NCBI RefSeq assembly: GCF_009389715.1 | Contig: NC_052405.1 | Coordinates: forward strand, 10,990,694 to 11,054,693 | Direction: 5' to 3' | Source of the DNA: Phoenix dactylifera | Lineage: Eukaryota; Streptophyta; Magnoliopsida; Arecales; Arecaceae | Length of the DNA: 64,000 nt | Shown here: positions 25,695-37,334 of the stretch, in pieces | Layout of the letters: every line of letters starts with the position of its first letter | Position numbering within the stretch: the first letter of the stretch is position 1 | Position numbers and translations under genes: made by a program | Notes under the pieces: generated by a model | Databases searched by the model: none | Told to the model about the DNA's origin: nothing | The model's input: the letters and a program-made list of their open reading frames with translations, nothing else

Positions 25695-25767
25695 GGGTTA
25701 CAGTAAACTGTAATGCTGCGGAGCTCCTCATAGAATTTCTGTACGGGATATGCTATCTATCTTCAAT
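25695..25767 (-). repeat. Displaced upstream end of the RPL5 promoter duplication
   Basis: Homologous to 10978-11062 of the other copy (CTGCGGAGCTCCTCATAGAA and following). It places the right boundary of the MULE. Confidence 0.85.
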
Positions 25768-26230
25768 TAGGCCAATGAGAGACATGGAATTAACTCCATT
25801 ATCATCTAAAACATTGTCTTGTCTCCAATGGGACAACAGGCATTACGCAAGAATATGCGATAATGTACCAACAATCTCCAATGAAGAACATAATGTGGCA
25901 GGTAGTCAAATCTAAGAGACTTCCCACCAAAACAAGGATATACGCAGATGTTGTTTAATTTTCTATGCCCAATTTGCTTGAGGATTACAAAGAGTTCTAT
26001 CAAGAGATATAAGCTTGTACGGTTCCTACCATCAGACCCATAAGACTACTATTTCGCTAGCCTAGCCAGTTATCATAAACACCACTAGGTAGCTTGTCCT
26101 TTCTCCTCTCCAATGAGGTCAACCTTTATGTAACGAGACATGCAAAAGGAGCATGCTAGCAAGGAGTGTAGGATCATAATTATCAATATTTCATCCAATT
26201 ATAGCTATCATAGATAATGATGAAAGATAT

Positions 26231-26500
26231 TTAAGGGCGGTTTGTTTGCTTGCAATCCAATTACATGACAACTAGAATTGCAATCACAGACAATTGGTAC
26301 TACAAATACAATTATAACTATTTGTTTGTTTGATGTCAAAGGAGATATACTCGAATGAATTCAATGTACCAAAAGGTATTTAAGGGTGGTTTGTTTGCTT
26401 GCAATCCAATTACATGACAACTGAAATTGCAATCATAGACAATTGGTACTGCAAATGCAATTATAGTTATTTGTTTGTTTGATGTCAAAGGAGATATGTT
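26231..26500. repeat. Tandem duplication of the MITE left end (offset about 149 bp)
   Basis: TTGTTTGCTTGCAATCCAAT, GACAATTGGTACT and GATGTCAAAGGAGATAT occur in the same order in both copies, with about 25 bp of unrelated sequence between them. Confidence 0.85.
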
Positions 26501-27085
26501 GATGCTATAATTGAGCTAGCAAGGTTATCACTTTAGAAATAACGAGAATTTTCTATTATAATATAATATTTACCATATTATTTTATAATTATGATGAAAA
26601 AATAATATTGGTATTGAACTATCATTGGATTAGTATGACAATAATTATCATATTAATTATATTAATGTAGAATAAAATGATAAAATAATAATTAGATATG
26701 TTACTGTAATCATAAATATACAATGTGCATTAAAATAAAAAATAGTTATTATATGTTATATTTATTATTATTGTTATATTATTATAGTTGTAAGGCTACA
26801 GTGAAGATGGAGTAGCGTGCAGTTGGAGTGGTCGGAGGATTTATTTGAAAGGGCCTTCTCAAATACAAGGAATCTAGTATTTGGAACTATGATCAATTTT
26901 ACTTAGTTTCAATTATAAGTTTTTTGAGAGAATTTTTCAATAACAAGCTTTAGATCTTTCTTTATGATTGAACTGTAGCCAACAGTTACAATTGCAAACA
27001 TCTAAACACTTATTTTGTGCACATCCAATTTAATTCCATCCAATTACAACTACATCCTACCAATTATAGGCAGATAAACAATCCC
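26235..27085. mobile_element. MITE-like element bounded by TTAA with short inverted ends
   Basis: The left end reads TTAA-GGGCGGTTTGTTTG and the right end, reverse complemented, TTAA-GGGATTGTTTATCTG. Both are followed by sequence rich in CAATTA/TAATTG. The bounding TTAA (or TAA/TTA) could be the target duplication, as in Harbinger- or piggyBac-like MITEs. The left end is itself duplicated (26231-26351 and 26380-26500, offset about 149 bp). No transposase is seen. Confidence 0.5.
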
Positions 27086-28126
27086 TTAATCTAACTTGTA
27101 TGCTAATGAAGAATTTGCAAACCATCTCATCTCCTATCTGTGTTGAGATTACATCACAGATCATCGGTTCACGCCCTATAGATATTCAACATGATAGAAT
27201 ATGCATTGTCCTAGTCTTCTCTAATCATCTATCATCTATAGATACATCGATAGTTGGTAATATAGATTTGATGACTTCAATTCAAGCATAAGCATGGAAA
27301 AGATCCAAATTGTTTGTGAACCCTTATTATTTCTTTTTTTTTTCTTTTTTTCCTTGTTGGGGCCAGGGGTTGACGGATCCATCATATACGTGCATTTGTG
27401 CATGTTTAAACCATCTAGATGTTTTGCAATTAGGATCACCATGTAGACAACATAAATATGCAACTCTTAAAGAACAAGAAATTTCATTACATAATATAAT
27501 TTAACTCTGCTTGACAATTACAATTCTATGCATAACAAATCAATATAGTTTGTCTATTTTTCTCATATATCAATATAGTTTGTCTATTTTTGGCATGTGA
27601 TTGAGTGACTTAATGGACTAGCCCATAGCTGATACTTCGCCTCGGATTTGAACCCAACCCAGCTTGAGACTCATTTATGGCTCTCCAAGTTATATTTTTG
27701 TACATCAATGTCGTATGACAGAGACGAAGCCGTGGTGTCAATTCTTATTGACCAACCTCAGCAACGACTAGCCCACTGAGTCCACCGCACCCGTAGTCCT
27801 GCGACGCGTTGACTTTTAAACAAACCTATTAAAAGAAAGATTCGTTTCCCCAATACCTTCCCCAACACTTCCAGATTCGGGCCCACCAGTTCACCACAAA
27901 ACCCATTGAGCCGGATTCCTTCTCGGTTTCTACCCTTTTAATACAACCACGGGGGCGGCTTAGTAATACAAGAGTTGGATAAAAAAAAATAGAAAAGGAA
28001 TAAATAAAGATAAAAAGAGGAATAAAATTCCTTTATCTATCCGAATCCTGGGGTTTGGGACATCGGGGATTTGCCCACAAATTCTTCTTCTTTCTTCTCC
28101 CATTTCCTCTATCCGAATCGAGAGCC

Positions 28127-29423
28127 ATGGCTTCTCTCTCGAGCGGCATCGCCTCTTCCTTCCTCTCTCAAGCCCGATCGCCTCAAGAAATCCCCCTCCC
28201 CTTGATCCAATCTCGACCCACTCGCCTCCCAGCTCGATCTCTCAAGAAGTCTCTTCCATCGATCGGTGTTCGAAGAATCGCTTCTTGTCCCTCTTGGACT
28301 CACTACCCCGTCGTCTGCAAAGCCGTTTCTATGAAGCCCCAGACGGAGATCGAAGGCCTCAACGTCGCTGAAGACGTCACTCAGGTACTAGAAAGCGATT
28401 CATTAATCTCTTATTTTAATTCGATTGTGACGTCAGTTAATTCTTTCGTTTGTGAAATCTTATCTGGAATCGATAATTTTAGTTTTTTTTTTTTTTAAAG
28501 TTATTTGGGAGCATCTAGTTTAGCGTTTAATTAGTGTTCTCTTGTTCGTTAGCAGTGACAGTGAATGAGAATTTATTGGCTTGTATATGTTTGCGTGAAA
28601 ATTATGCTATGGGTAATGATCATGACAATCAGAACTGTCTGAAAAATTGCAAGATTAGTAAAAATTATTTATTTTCAGCTACGTAATGATAATTGCTTTA
28701 TTGCATCTATCTTACAGTTCAATAGACATTATTTGGTTCTTTCCCTTGCTTCCATATCAACTAGTTGGCTGAATAGTTGTTAGAATTGTAATGAAATTAA
28801 GAACTATATTTTGGCAACGAGAAATTTGACCGAGAATCTATTCTGATGGAGATCTGATAGTTTGACAGCTATCTGAAAGTATACTTAGGTCAATACATTT
28901 CAAGATATGCTCGTTCATAGTGGATGGATAAGCCAAACATATTGTGAAAGCTGATGCATATCTACCGATGTTTCTCAAGTCATTTAATTAAACACTTGAG
29001 CTGCCTAGCCTTTTAAATGTCTGTTTGCTAATATAAATTCAGGAACTTTAAGCATCTTCATCATTTTTCTTTCTAATTTATCATTATCTATTATTGTATA
29101 GTGTATCTGTGAAAATTGTGTTTATTAAACTTATCATTCTTTATAATGAAGGATGTGCATATCAAAAATTTGGTGCATCAAGTTTTCAATCAGAACTTAG
29201 ATGCACCAATTACTTCATCAAACTGCCTATTTTTTGTCATCATCTTGGAACTTGCAAGTGTGATGAGCTGATATTATTCTTACAAAGAAAATAACTGAAA
29301 AATGTGGAACATCTTCCCCCTCCCTCCCTCAATGTCATTGAACTTCCTATTGTTTGTCATCATCTCGCAACTTGTGAGGGGACTTTCATTCTTATAAAGA
29401 AAAGAACTGAAAAATATGGAACC

Positions 29424-29457
<34 letters not shown>

Positions 29458-32400
29458 CTCCACGAAAAACCCCCCTATTTTTATAACACGAATTTTATCA
29501 TCCCAGTACCCTTTGGATTTATAAATAAATTGTATGATTATTTCTTTTCTCTTGATAAATTCTACCTTATTCATTAAACCGAGTCCTGTAATTTCTCATC
29601 AGCTAGGCCTAAGTCAATTTTGAAATCCATCCTCCTTCAACCCAATGTCAGATAGGAACTTGTTTATCTTCCTGAACTGACTTCTATAATTGCAGGGAGA
29701 GGTAATTGATGCGCCAATCTAGTGGTCTGACTCCATCCGAGTAGTACGATATCCTCCTCCTCTACAAGAACCAATCTTGACCCCTGTCCAGAACCTAAGA
29801 GTTGTAATTAGGAGGAATGCAGATGTTATTAGCATACAATAAACTGGCTGACCAGCAAAGCCTCCTTCCTAAGATAAGATACATGGTAGTGGAAAAAGCT
29901 TTTACAAAGAATTAGGTCTGATCTGATGCCAACAAATTCAGCAGATCAGGGGTCACTAAATTGCTATAACACCCAAAAAATGGCATCTCAATGTACCATA
30001 GAATTTCAACAAAAATCTGATCATAGATATGGAGCATGTGCCTTGAGAGATAGGTTAGAATCTGAGCAATAATCTAAGAATCAACTATAGGAACCAGCTT
30101 ACTTGAGGCTGTGAAAGAAGGGGAATGCACCAAATTGGATAGCTGAAAAGACTGTATTAAGTCCACTATGTTGAGGGTAAGAAAGCTTTTATAAGATTGT
30201 TAAAAGCCAGAAAGGAAAAAACTGCTGTTAAGGATTTGTTAAAAGGCAGAAAGGAAAAAATGTTGTTAAGGATTTGTTTCAGTACTTTAACTTTTATGCA
30301 ATTCCACTGGATTCATATGTTGTCAAAGATGCTCTTAAATAAAAGACAAGTACATACATCCAGGTGTCATAATCTTGCGATGCTACATAGCACTTCACAA
30401 TTAACACCATAATGCTTCTTATCATTTCAACATTGATACTTAAAGATCCCGTGCATGATAAAGCAGATGAGTTTATGTCTGGACTTTCTTCACAATCCAT
30501 CACATTATTACTGAAATGGATCTTGATTATTCCTCAAGTGTTTATTGTCACTGCTTTCTTGCAGCTTATCGGGAAGACCCCAATGGTATATCTAAATAAT
30601 ATTTTGAAGGGATGTGTTGCCAATATTGCCGCCAAGCTTGAGATTATGGAGCCATGTTGCAGTGTTAAAGACAGGTAAATTTTTATCTTTATTTTTACTT
30701 TTTGTGTGAATTTTTAATCAAACTGACTAAATGTGTGAATTTTTTAACTTATCACCAGGATAGGCTACAGTATGATAGCTGATGCTGAGGAGAAGGGGCT
30801 TATAACCCCTGGGAAGGTAACTATTGATTTTTGCTACTTTTTCATGCATTCTTTTAAGATGTGTTTCTCTCAGCTTTCTGAATAAGATAATTATTTGAGC
30901 CTGTAGTATCAGTTCAACATATTAAATTCGTTAACTTTAATGCTAATTGAATGCATAATGTTTATGTCTTTATTACTGGGATTTTCTTGACATTCTAGAA
31001 GGTTAGAAATAAAAAAAATTGCAGAAGTAGCGGGCTGAAGATCAGATAACAACTTTGGTTTTGGCAAAACATGCTAGTTGCTGATTCTAGATGACTTACT
31101 TTTACATCTTCAATCTTTTAGAAAAAATAAAAAATGACTGCGAACTATGACTTTGTCGTTTCTTTGATCTCTCTTTTTTTTTCTCTTCCTAAGAATAATT
31201 GGTGACTGAAAGTTCATGAAAGGATATATAACTTATTCTTCTTCTTCTTCCACTTTCTTTCAGATCACCATGACTCATCATTATCGTTAGAATTCTTATG
31301 ATTTATTAATTGTTGAGCTTCTATCTTTAAACTTCCTGTTTCAAGAGTATTCTGGTGGAACCAACAAGTGGGAACACAGGCATTGGGCTTGCCTTTATTG
31401 CTGCTGCTAAAGGATATAAACTGATCCTGACAATGCCTGCATCAATGAGCATTGAAAGACGAGTTCTGTTGAAAGCTTTCGGGGCAGAACTTGTCCTTAC
31501 AGATTCTGCCAAGGGCATGAAGGGAGCAGTTCAAAAGGCTGAAGAGATTTTAAAGAACACACCAAATGCCTACATGCTTCAGCAGTTTGACAATCCTGCA
31601 AATCCGAAGGTGAAACAGAAGCAGAATCCAGTTTGCTGTCTTTTCTGTATGGCCTTATATAGAACATTCCTGACTGTTTCTCTCTGGTTCTTCATGTCCT
31701 TGATGCAGGTACACTATGAGACTACTGGTCCAGAAATCTGGGAAGATACAAGAGGGAAAGTGGACATATTTGTTGCTGGAATTGGAACTGGTGGAACTAT
31801 ATCTGGTGTTGGGCATTTCTTGAAGAGCAAAAATCCTAACATAAAGGTGCCTTGTGTCTTTTTTTATTTTCTAATTCTGTGGTTTGTTTATCATTTGTAA
31901 TTCGTAATTCTCATTACATGTTTTCTAAGTTCTGCAGGTTATTGGAATTGAACCTGCTGAAAGCAATATACTTTCAGGGGGAAAGCCTGGTATAAGCTAA
32001 GAGCAAGAGCATTTCCTTTACTTCTTCCCCTTTCTCTTCTACTTATTTCCGGGGTCTTACTCTTGCAGGTCCACACAAGATTCAAGGCATTGGGGCAGGT
32101 TTCGTACCAAGGAATTTAGACCATGAAGTAGTTGATGAAATTATAGAGGTTCGAGCTTGTTTTATTCCTTATATGCCTTGTTATAAATAGATCTCATGCT
32201 TACTGAATATAATTTCAATCTGTTTCATACCATCAAAAGGATTTTAAAATCCAACTCTTTGCACATACCAAACTGCAGTCAATTTTTTCCAATGTGTTCA
32301 TCTATATCCCCATTTCATCAGCTTCCACTCTTTTGTGCAATTTTGGGCGAACACCTCCTCAATTGCCCTCTACAAAATTGTGCTATTGTCCCTTAGACAC

Positions 32401-35400
32401 ATGCGTGAAAGGTGTTGAATCTGTTGCAAACTGCTTATCTGCTTGCACTGTGTTGATACTGAAAGACTTATATCGAATATAAGCATATTGTCCTTTGATT
32501 TTCAAGCTATACTTTGCTCCTCATCCTGCTATTCTCCCTATAGCTCCATTAGATACAAGCAGCAAAAGGTTAATTGTATCTTCGAATACTGTCTCCTTGC
32601 TACTTTGTATCCTGTTCACATTTCTAGTTCCAATGGTTTGACCTATTTTTATTACAGCTGTCTTAGCCTCATCTCGTTCCTTGATACCATTGTGTGAACT
32701 ATATTCTCATATCAACAATTCTTTTGCTCTCACATGTGTAGACCCAAATTTTCATATTAAACATATTCTGTAATTTGATTATTTTAATTGAATTGGTGTG
32801 ATTAGCAATTTTTACCATATACCAGGAAAACTCCTTTAAGGGGGTCTTAGTTGACAGCTTGGTAATTGGGTGATATGAAAACAAATACATCCTTAGTTCA
32901 CAGACTATTTAAAAGAAATTGCATTTAAGTTGGTTAGCTTGGGGGATATTGGGGTGAGAGGGAGGGGGAAGCAACCCAAGTTACTCTCAAAATTAAAATG
33001 TTGCCTCATACTGACTCTACCTAGAGATTAGCATATGAAAAACTCATATATTTCAAATTGCTGAAACGGCCCTCTATATATTTATTATTGGCCTAACTAT
33101 CTGTATGATACCAGTCGTACCATCCCATTCCGGTGGTTTTTGAAATCATAATCTAGACACAGGTGGATCTTTCATTAATTAATAGAAAGCATATTGACTG
33201 GTAAATATCCTTCCTTCACAATTTAATTTTATTATGTGAAGTGTTTGGAAGCGAGTTCAATTTAGTTTTCTGAGAACAACTAGATGTTGGAAACAAGCAC
33301 ATAATAGCAAAGGTCTAGTGATGAAATTATCAAATATTAAAAGACAGTTTATAGTGTTCACAAGATAAGAGTACAAACTAGTCCAAGGTTCTCTTTATGG
33401 TTTTTGATGAAATTCTCACTAGTTTTTGCATGTTAATCTTTTAAGTTGTTGTTTCCTGTTTCTTGCTTTGGGAAGCTTTCCTAACCCTCATTTCTCCCTT
33501 CCTACTTCTCGTTTATATGCTCTTTTTAGCATGTGTTTCCTGCTGTGGCTTTTGTAACACTAAGCACTAAAAAGATTTTTGGCATCAGAGTTTTTACCCC
33601 TCTGGTAATAAGCTGTATCTTGTTATCATTATATTTTAAAGATAGGTAGTCTATAGTAGACACTTGGCCTTCAGGCTATATTGATATTCTATCTATTTGA
33701 AAGAATTTTCTTTTCTGGATCTCATGGTGATGATGAAGCTTTTGGAAGCATTTGAGAGCTTTCTTATGCCGGATCTTGTGCAACTTTTTGGAAAATTAGA
33801 CTAAGCAAGAAGGAAATAGGTGGACATGTGTGAAGTGATAGAAAATTTGGTTGAACTCTAGGGTCATGTTAGCTACTAACCCTCATTGAATGCTTCAAGA
33901 TTCCTTTTTCCTTAACTTAATAAATACCTAGTTTGGTTGAAGTTTTTGGGGGTTAGCGGGATAAGTTGTGGAAAAAGGTGAGCAAGTAAGAAAGAGAAGG
34001 GAGGGCAGGAGAGTACACAAAGGGTCGATATTATTTCACCCTCTTGAGTGACATAATATTACTCCGTTGAAGTTAACTTTTTGGTGTCGATGGACCAACT
34101 TTAACCCATGCAAAAGTAGCCTTGCTTGTGTGTGTGTTGTTTTTTGGGGGGGGGGGGGGGGGGTTAGTGGGATAACCCAACTTTAACCCCTAGATAGCCC
34201 GCAACAAAACATTGCCTAAGCGTCTTCTTTCTGCCACTCTACGGAAAGAGGAGTCTTAGGTTCCGGTGTTCACTTGCTAATTGCTACAGAGTTGAAACTA
34301 GGTTGACCTAGTTCAGGTTTTAGTTAGGCCTAGATTGGGCCCAAAGTTTTGTTAAGGCTTTAGGTCAGGCTCAGGCTCGAAAAAATTCCAACCTTAGGCC
34401 CGAATATAACTCGGGCCCCGACGAAGCCTAGTTAAGGCTGATCGAATTAAGCTTGACTAGGTCAAAAGCTTGGGCCCAACCAGAATAGGCCTGACTGGGC
34501 CGAAAGTCTTAGCTTGAACCATGCAACCTCGTCCGATTTTGATCAGACGCTCCGTGAGACATGTGCGTGGCTCCGCTTGCTGCATGCTCCTCTAGAACAC
34601 AAACTTCCCTTCCACATCTTCACTAGAAGCTTCAATACCATACCCTCTCCTCATGCTATATCTTGATCCCTAATGATGGCTGCCATGATTGCTTCCAAGG
34701 GAGCCCCCGTCTCCAAGCTCCTTGTCTTTCCGATCCACAAACCTCCGCTGCCCTATCCTTCTCCACCAAGATTTGCAACCTTGTCAAAGATAGGACACTC
34801 AACATCAACTGATGCCTCTCCAGTTCTTGCTGTTGTCGCCATCACGGTGGAGTTGGGTAGAGGTGCCACTTTTAGTTGGCGAGGCAATTTGGATTGGCAA
34901 GATCAATCGAGGAGTGGGCCGAGCTGCAGATCTAATAATGATAGTGGTTCTTTCAATTATGGGTGTTGATTTCTGTTGATGAGACACATGGTATGATATG
35001 ATTTCATATTTGTTTTTTTACTTACTGTCTGATCTTTTGTTATCTTTACTCCACACAATTCTTCTGCCTTTTTTTTGGAAAAAGGAAAGTAAGAAAGTAA
35101 GAAAGAAGGAAATATAGGGTGAATGCAGGGGAAAAAATGAATCAAAGATTATGAAAGTGTTTATAAAGAATATTTGGGCTACAATCCATCCAGCTGCTAC
35201 TTCTGATGCTTACTAATGTTGGTATTCGTCATTTATGCATACTGTATTACAGATATCCAGTGATGAAGCTGTTGAGACGGCAAAGCAGTTAGCTCTTCAG
35301 GAAGGACTGCTGGTAAGTGTCATGTGTTAGCATTCTGGATAAGGTCTGGCTAAAGCTTCACCATGCATCTGATTGTTAATCATCTACTTGGATTACATGA

Positions 35401-37334
35401 TTATGCCCATGTCCTTTTGTGCTTCATGGCATGCTAAAGATGATAATTAGTAGCATTATATTTTCCCCTGGTACATAGAGAGAAATGCCCACCAATACTT
35501 TTTCTGCAAATGCAACCTCAATAGCTTTGCTTTGTGTAAATGTTGTGGACGGAGCTTGAAAGATGAAAGTGCTTTTAGAACATTAATTTGACTTTTGATA
35601 TGACTTCTTTATCGTTATCAGAACCTTGAATTTCAACCCCTCCAATGTATTTGTAGTCCTAACACTATGAATCTCTTCAGCTCATTGCATTTAGATCTGG
35701 GTGGGAATGAATATTTGTGGAGTTACCTAGGTCAATCTCCATCGGCAATTTCCATAATGTGTTATGAAAAGAAACATACTTTTTCATAGGTATTTTCCCT
35801 TTTCAGAAAAGAAAATATTTTTGGCTGTACTAGTTAGCAAGTAAAAGATAGGTTTTCGGGCTAAACTTTTAGTTTAAGGATATGCTTTTTCGTGATTCAA
35901 ATGGCCACAAATGTGCTGTGTCCATGGTTTCTAACAACAAGGATGCTAATTGATACAACGGAGGTATCTTTCTTCTGAGCTATAACAAATGTTAACGATA
36001 CAAAGGATTGTTAATGCAAAAGTGGGCGAAAGAAAAATAAACTTGTGACGTAATTTTTACTCTTCTTATATTGTAGTGCAGCATCAAATACTTAACACAA
36101 ACAATGGTTTGCTTATATGCATGAATTCACTCATTTGTTAATTTCTAATCTATTTATGCAGGTTGGCATATCTTCTGGAGCAGCGGCTGCTGCTGCTATG
36201 AAAGTTGCAAAGAGACCAGAAAATGCTGGGAAACTTATTGCAGTATGTTCATATTTTTCAGCTCTCTAAATTGAAAGTGGATGAATGATTTCAATAAATG
36301 CACAAGCAAGAACGGTAGGGGACAAATCCTAATACATAAATAAGCTGACTTTTAATGGACCAGATGATGAATGGTGGATGAAAAAAAGAAAACTCATGCG
36401 AATATAGACAGGAGCTATTACTCTTAAAAGATGTGAGGAACTAAGAATACTCACGTCTGAAGCTAAAGCTGAATACAAAAAGGTTGAGGTGAAATCCATC
36501 AGATCCCATGCTATGTTTCCTATGCTAATGCGTTCATTCAAAGAAACATAGATGAGATGTGAGATATACATCTACATTCATCACAAATCATGAAACAAAT
36601 GAAAAACATACATGGATAACAACAATGTACGGTGCTTGCAATTTAATTATCAGATGACATTTTTTCAAGTATATGCTAGCGAATTTCTAAAAGAATAATG
36701 GCCAATAATGTGGTTACCTTTAAGTTGTTCGATATTGTAGCATTTACACTCCTTAAAAAATGCATGATATCTCGTATTGTACGATTGGATGGAATTGTTG
36801 ATATTTGATTGATCCCCATGGGCTTGATGTTGATGCAGAACTACAAAAAACCACTTATGCACTGTTTATAAATGAAAATTCTGAGTTTGAGTTGGGAACA
36901 TAGCAGGTGTATTCTGACAAAACTTAATGCAGATCTTTATTTTGCATACTGGCATGCCCTTCTCAAATCAGCTTCATACCTACAAGTTGACTCGTGTACA
37001 CTTTTCATGTGACTACATACACAGACATGCACACATTCAAGCATACAATACACATATATATACATACATATGCACCTACAAATACAAATAAATGTACATA
37101 CATACATATGTATGTACATATGTATGCATATTAGCAGAAACATATACAGACCTGCACACACGCAAACCATCCCAATATAGATCATATGCTTGAGCATCCT
37201 TATCAAGCCCAAATTTTATTTAACAATTTGGTTGGTTTCAGGTTGTCTTCCCAAGCTTTGGTGAGAGATACCTCTCCTCTGTTTTATTTCAGTCGATACG
37301 AGATGAATGCGAGAAGATGCAACCTGAACCCTGA
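28127..37334 (+). CDS. Cysteine synthase (O-acetylserine (thiol)lyase), plastid type, complete, ten exons
   Basis: Exons 28127-28384, 30565-30674, 30759-30816, 31346-31609, 31709-31846, 31938-31989, 32069-32148, 35253-35312, 36162-36242 and 37242-37334 join in phase to 397 residues. The enzyme makes cysteine from O-acetylserine and sulfide with PLP. The first 70 or so residues are Ser/Arg/Pro-rich ([18 protein letters not shown]) and look like a transit peptide; the mature part starts near [18 protein letters not shown]. The PLP lysine lies in [14 protein letters not shown], the substrate loop is [13 protein letters not shown], and the phosphate-binding loop is [26 protein letters not shown] is the region that contacts serine acetyltransferase, followed by [12 protein letters not shown]. 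An oddity is EPCCSVKDR where the family usually has EPCSSVKDR. The ATG at 28127 is the first in frame; upstream there is only a TTG. Chloroplast or chromoplast targeting is inferred. Confidence 0.95.
28385..30564 (+). other. Intron 1 of cysteine synthase
   Basis: 2.2 kb. It contains an imperfect tandem duplication at about 29218-29427 (period about 120 bp), a 31-nt C homopolymer at 29425-29455, and a 39 bp tandem pair (GTTAAAAGCCAGAAAGGAAA) at about 30199-30276. No coding exon is seen. Confidence 0.75.
29425..29455. repeat. 31-nt C homopolymer
   Basis: A pure C run inside intron 1 of the cysteine synthase gene, at the end of a tandemly duplicated block. Similar long G/C runs occur at 23231, 34146 and 41046 in this window. 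Confidence 0.95.
32149..35252 (+). other. Intron 7 of cysteine synthase, 3.1 kb
   Basis: Contains an 18-nt G run (34146-34163) and a GGCC/TAGGCCT-rich degenerate repeat at about 34300-34510. It also has a 98-codon open frame (34673-34969) that starts with an Ala/Ser/Pro-rich stretch. That frame resembles a transit peptide superficially but has no recognised mature domain and is not called as a gene. Confidence 0.7.

Larger units (their letters stand above)
25768..28126. other. Intergenic between MULE and cysteine synthase
   Basis: Contains a MITE-like element (26235-27085), a 40 bp tandem duplication of ATCAATATAGTTTGTCTATT near 27540-27592, and the 5' flank of the cysteine synthase gene. 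No coding feature is recognised. Confidence 0.65.

Noticed and set aside
28055-28126. 24-residue N-terminal extension of cysteine synthase
   Set aside because: The upstream in-frame start is a TTG. The first ATG at 28127 gives a normal transit peptide.
36937-37212. Cys/Tyr/Ile-rich open frame in the last cysteine synthase intron
   Set aside because: Translation of an ACATAC microsatellite on the antisense strand.
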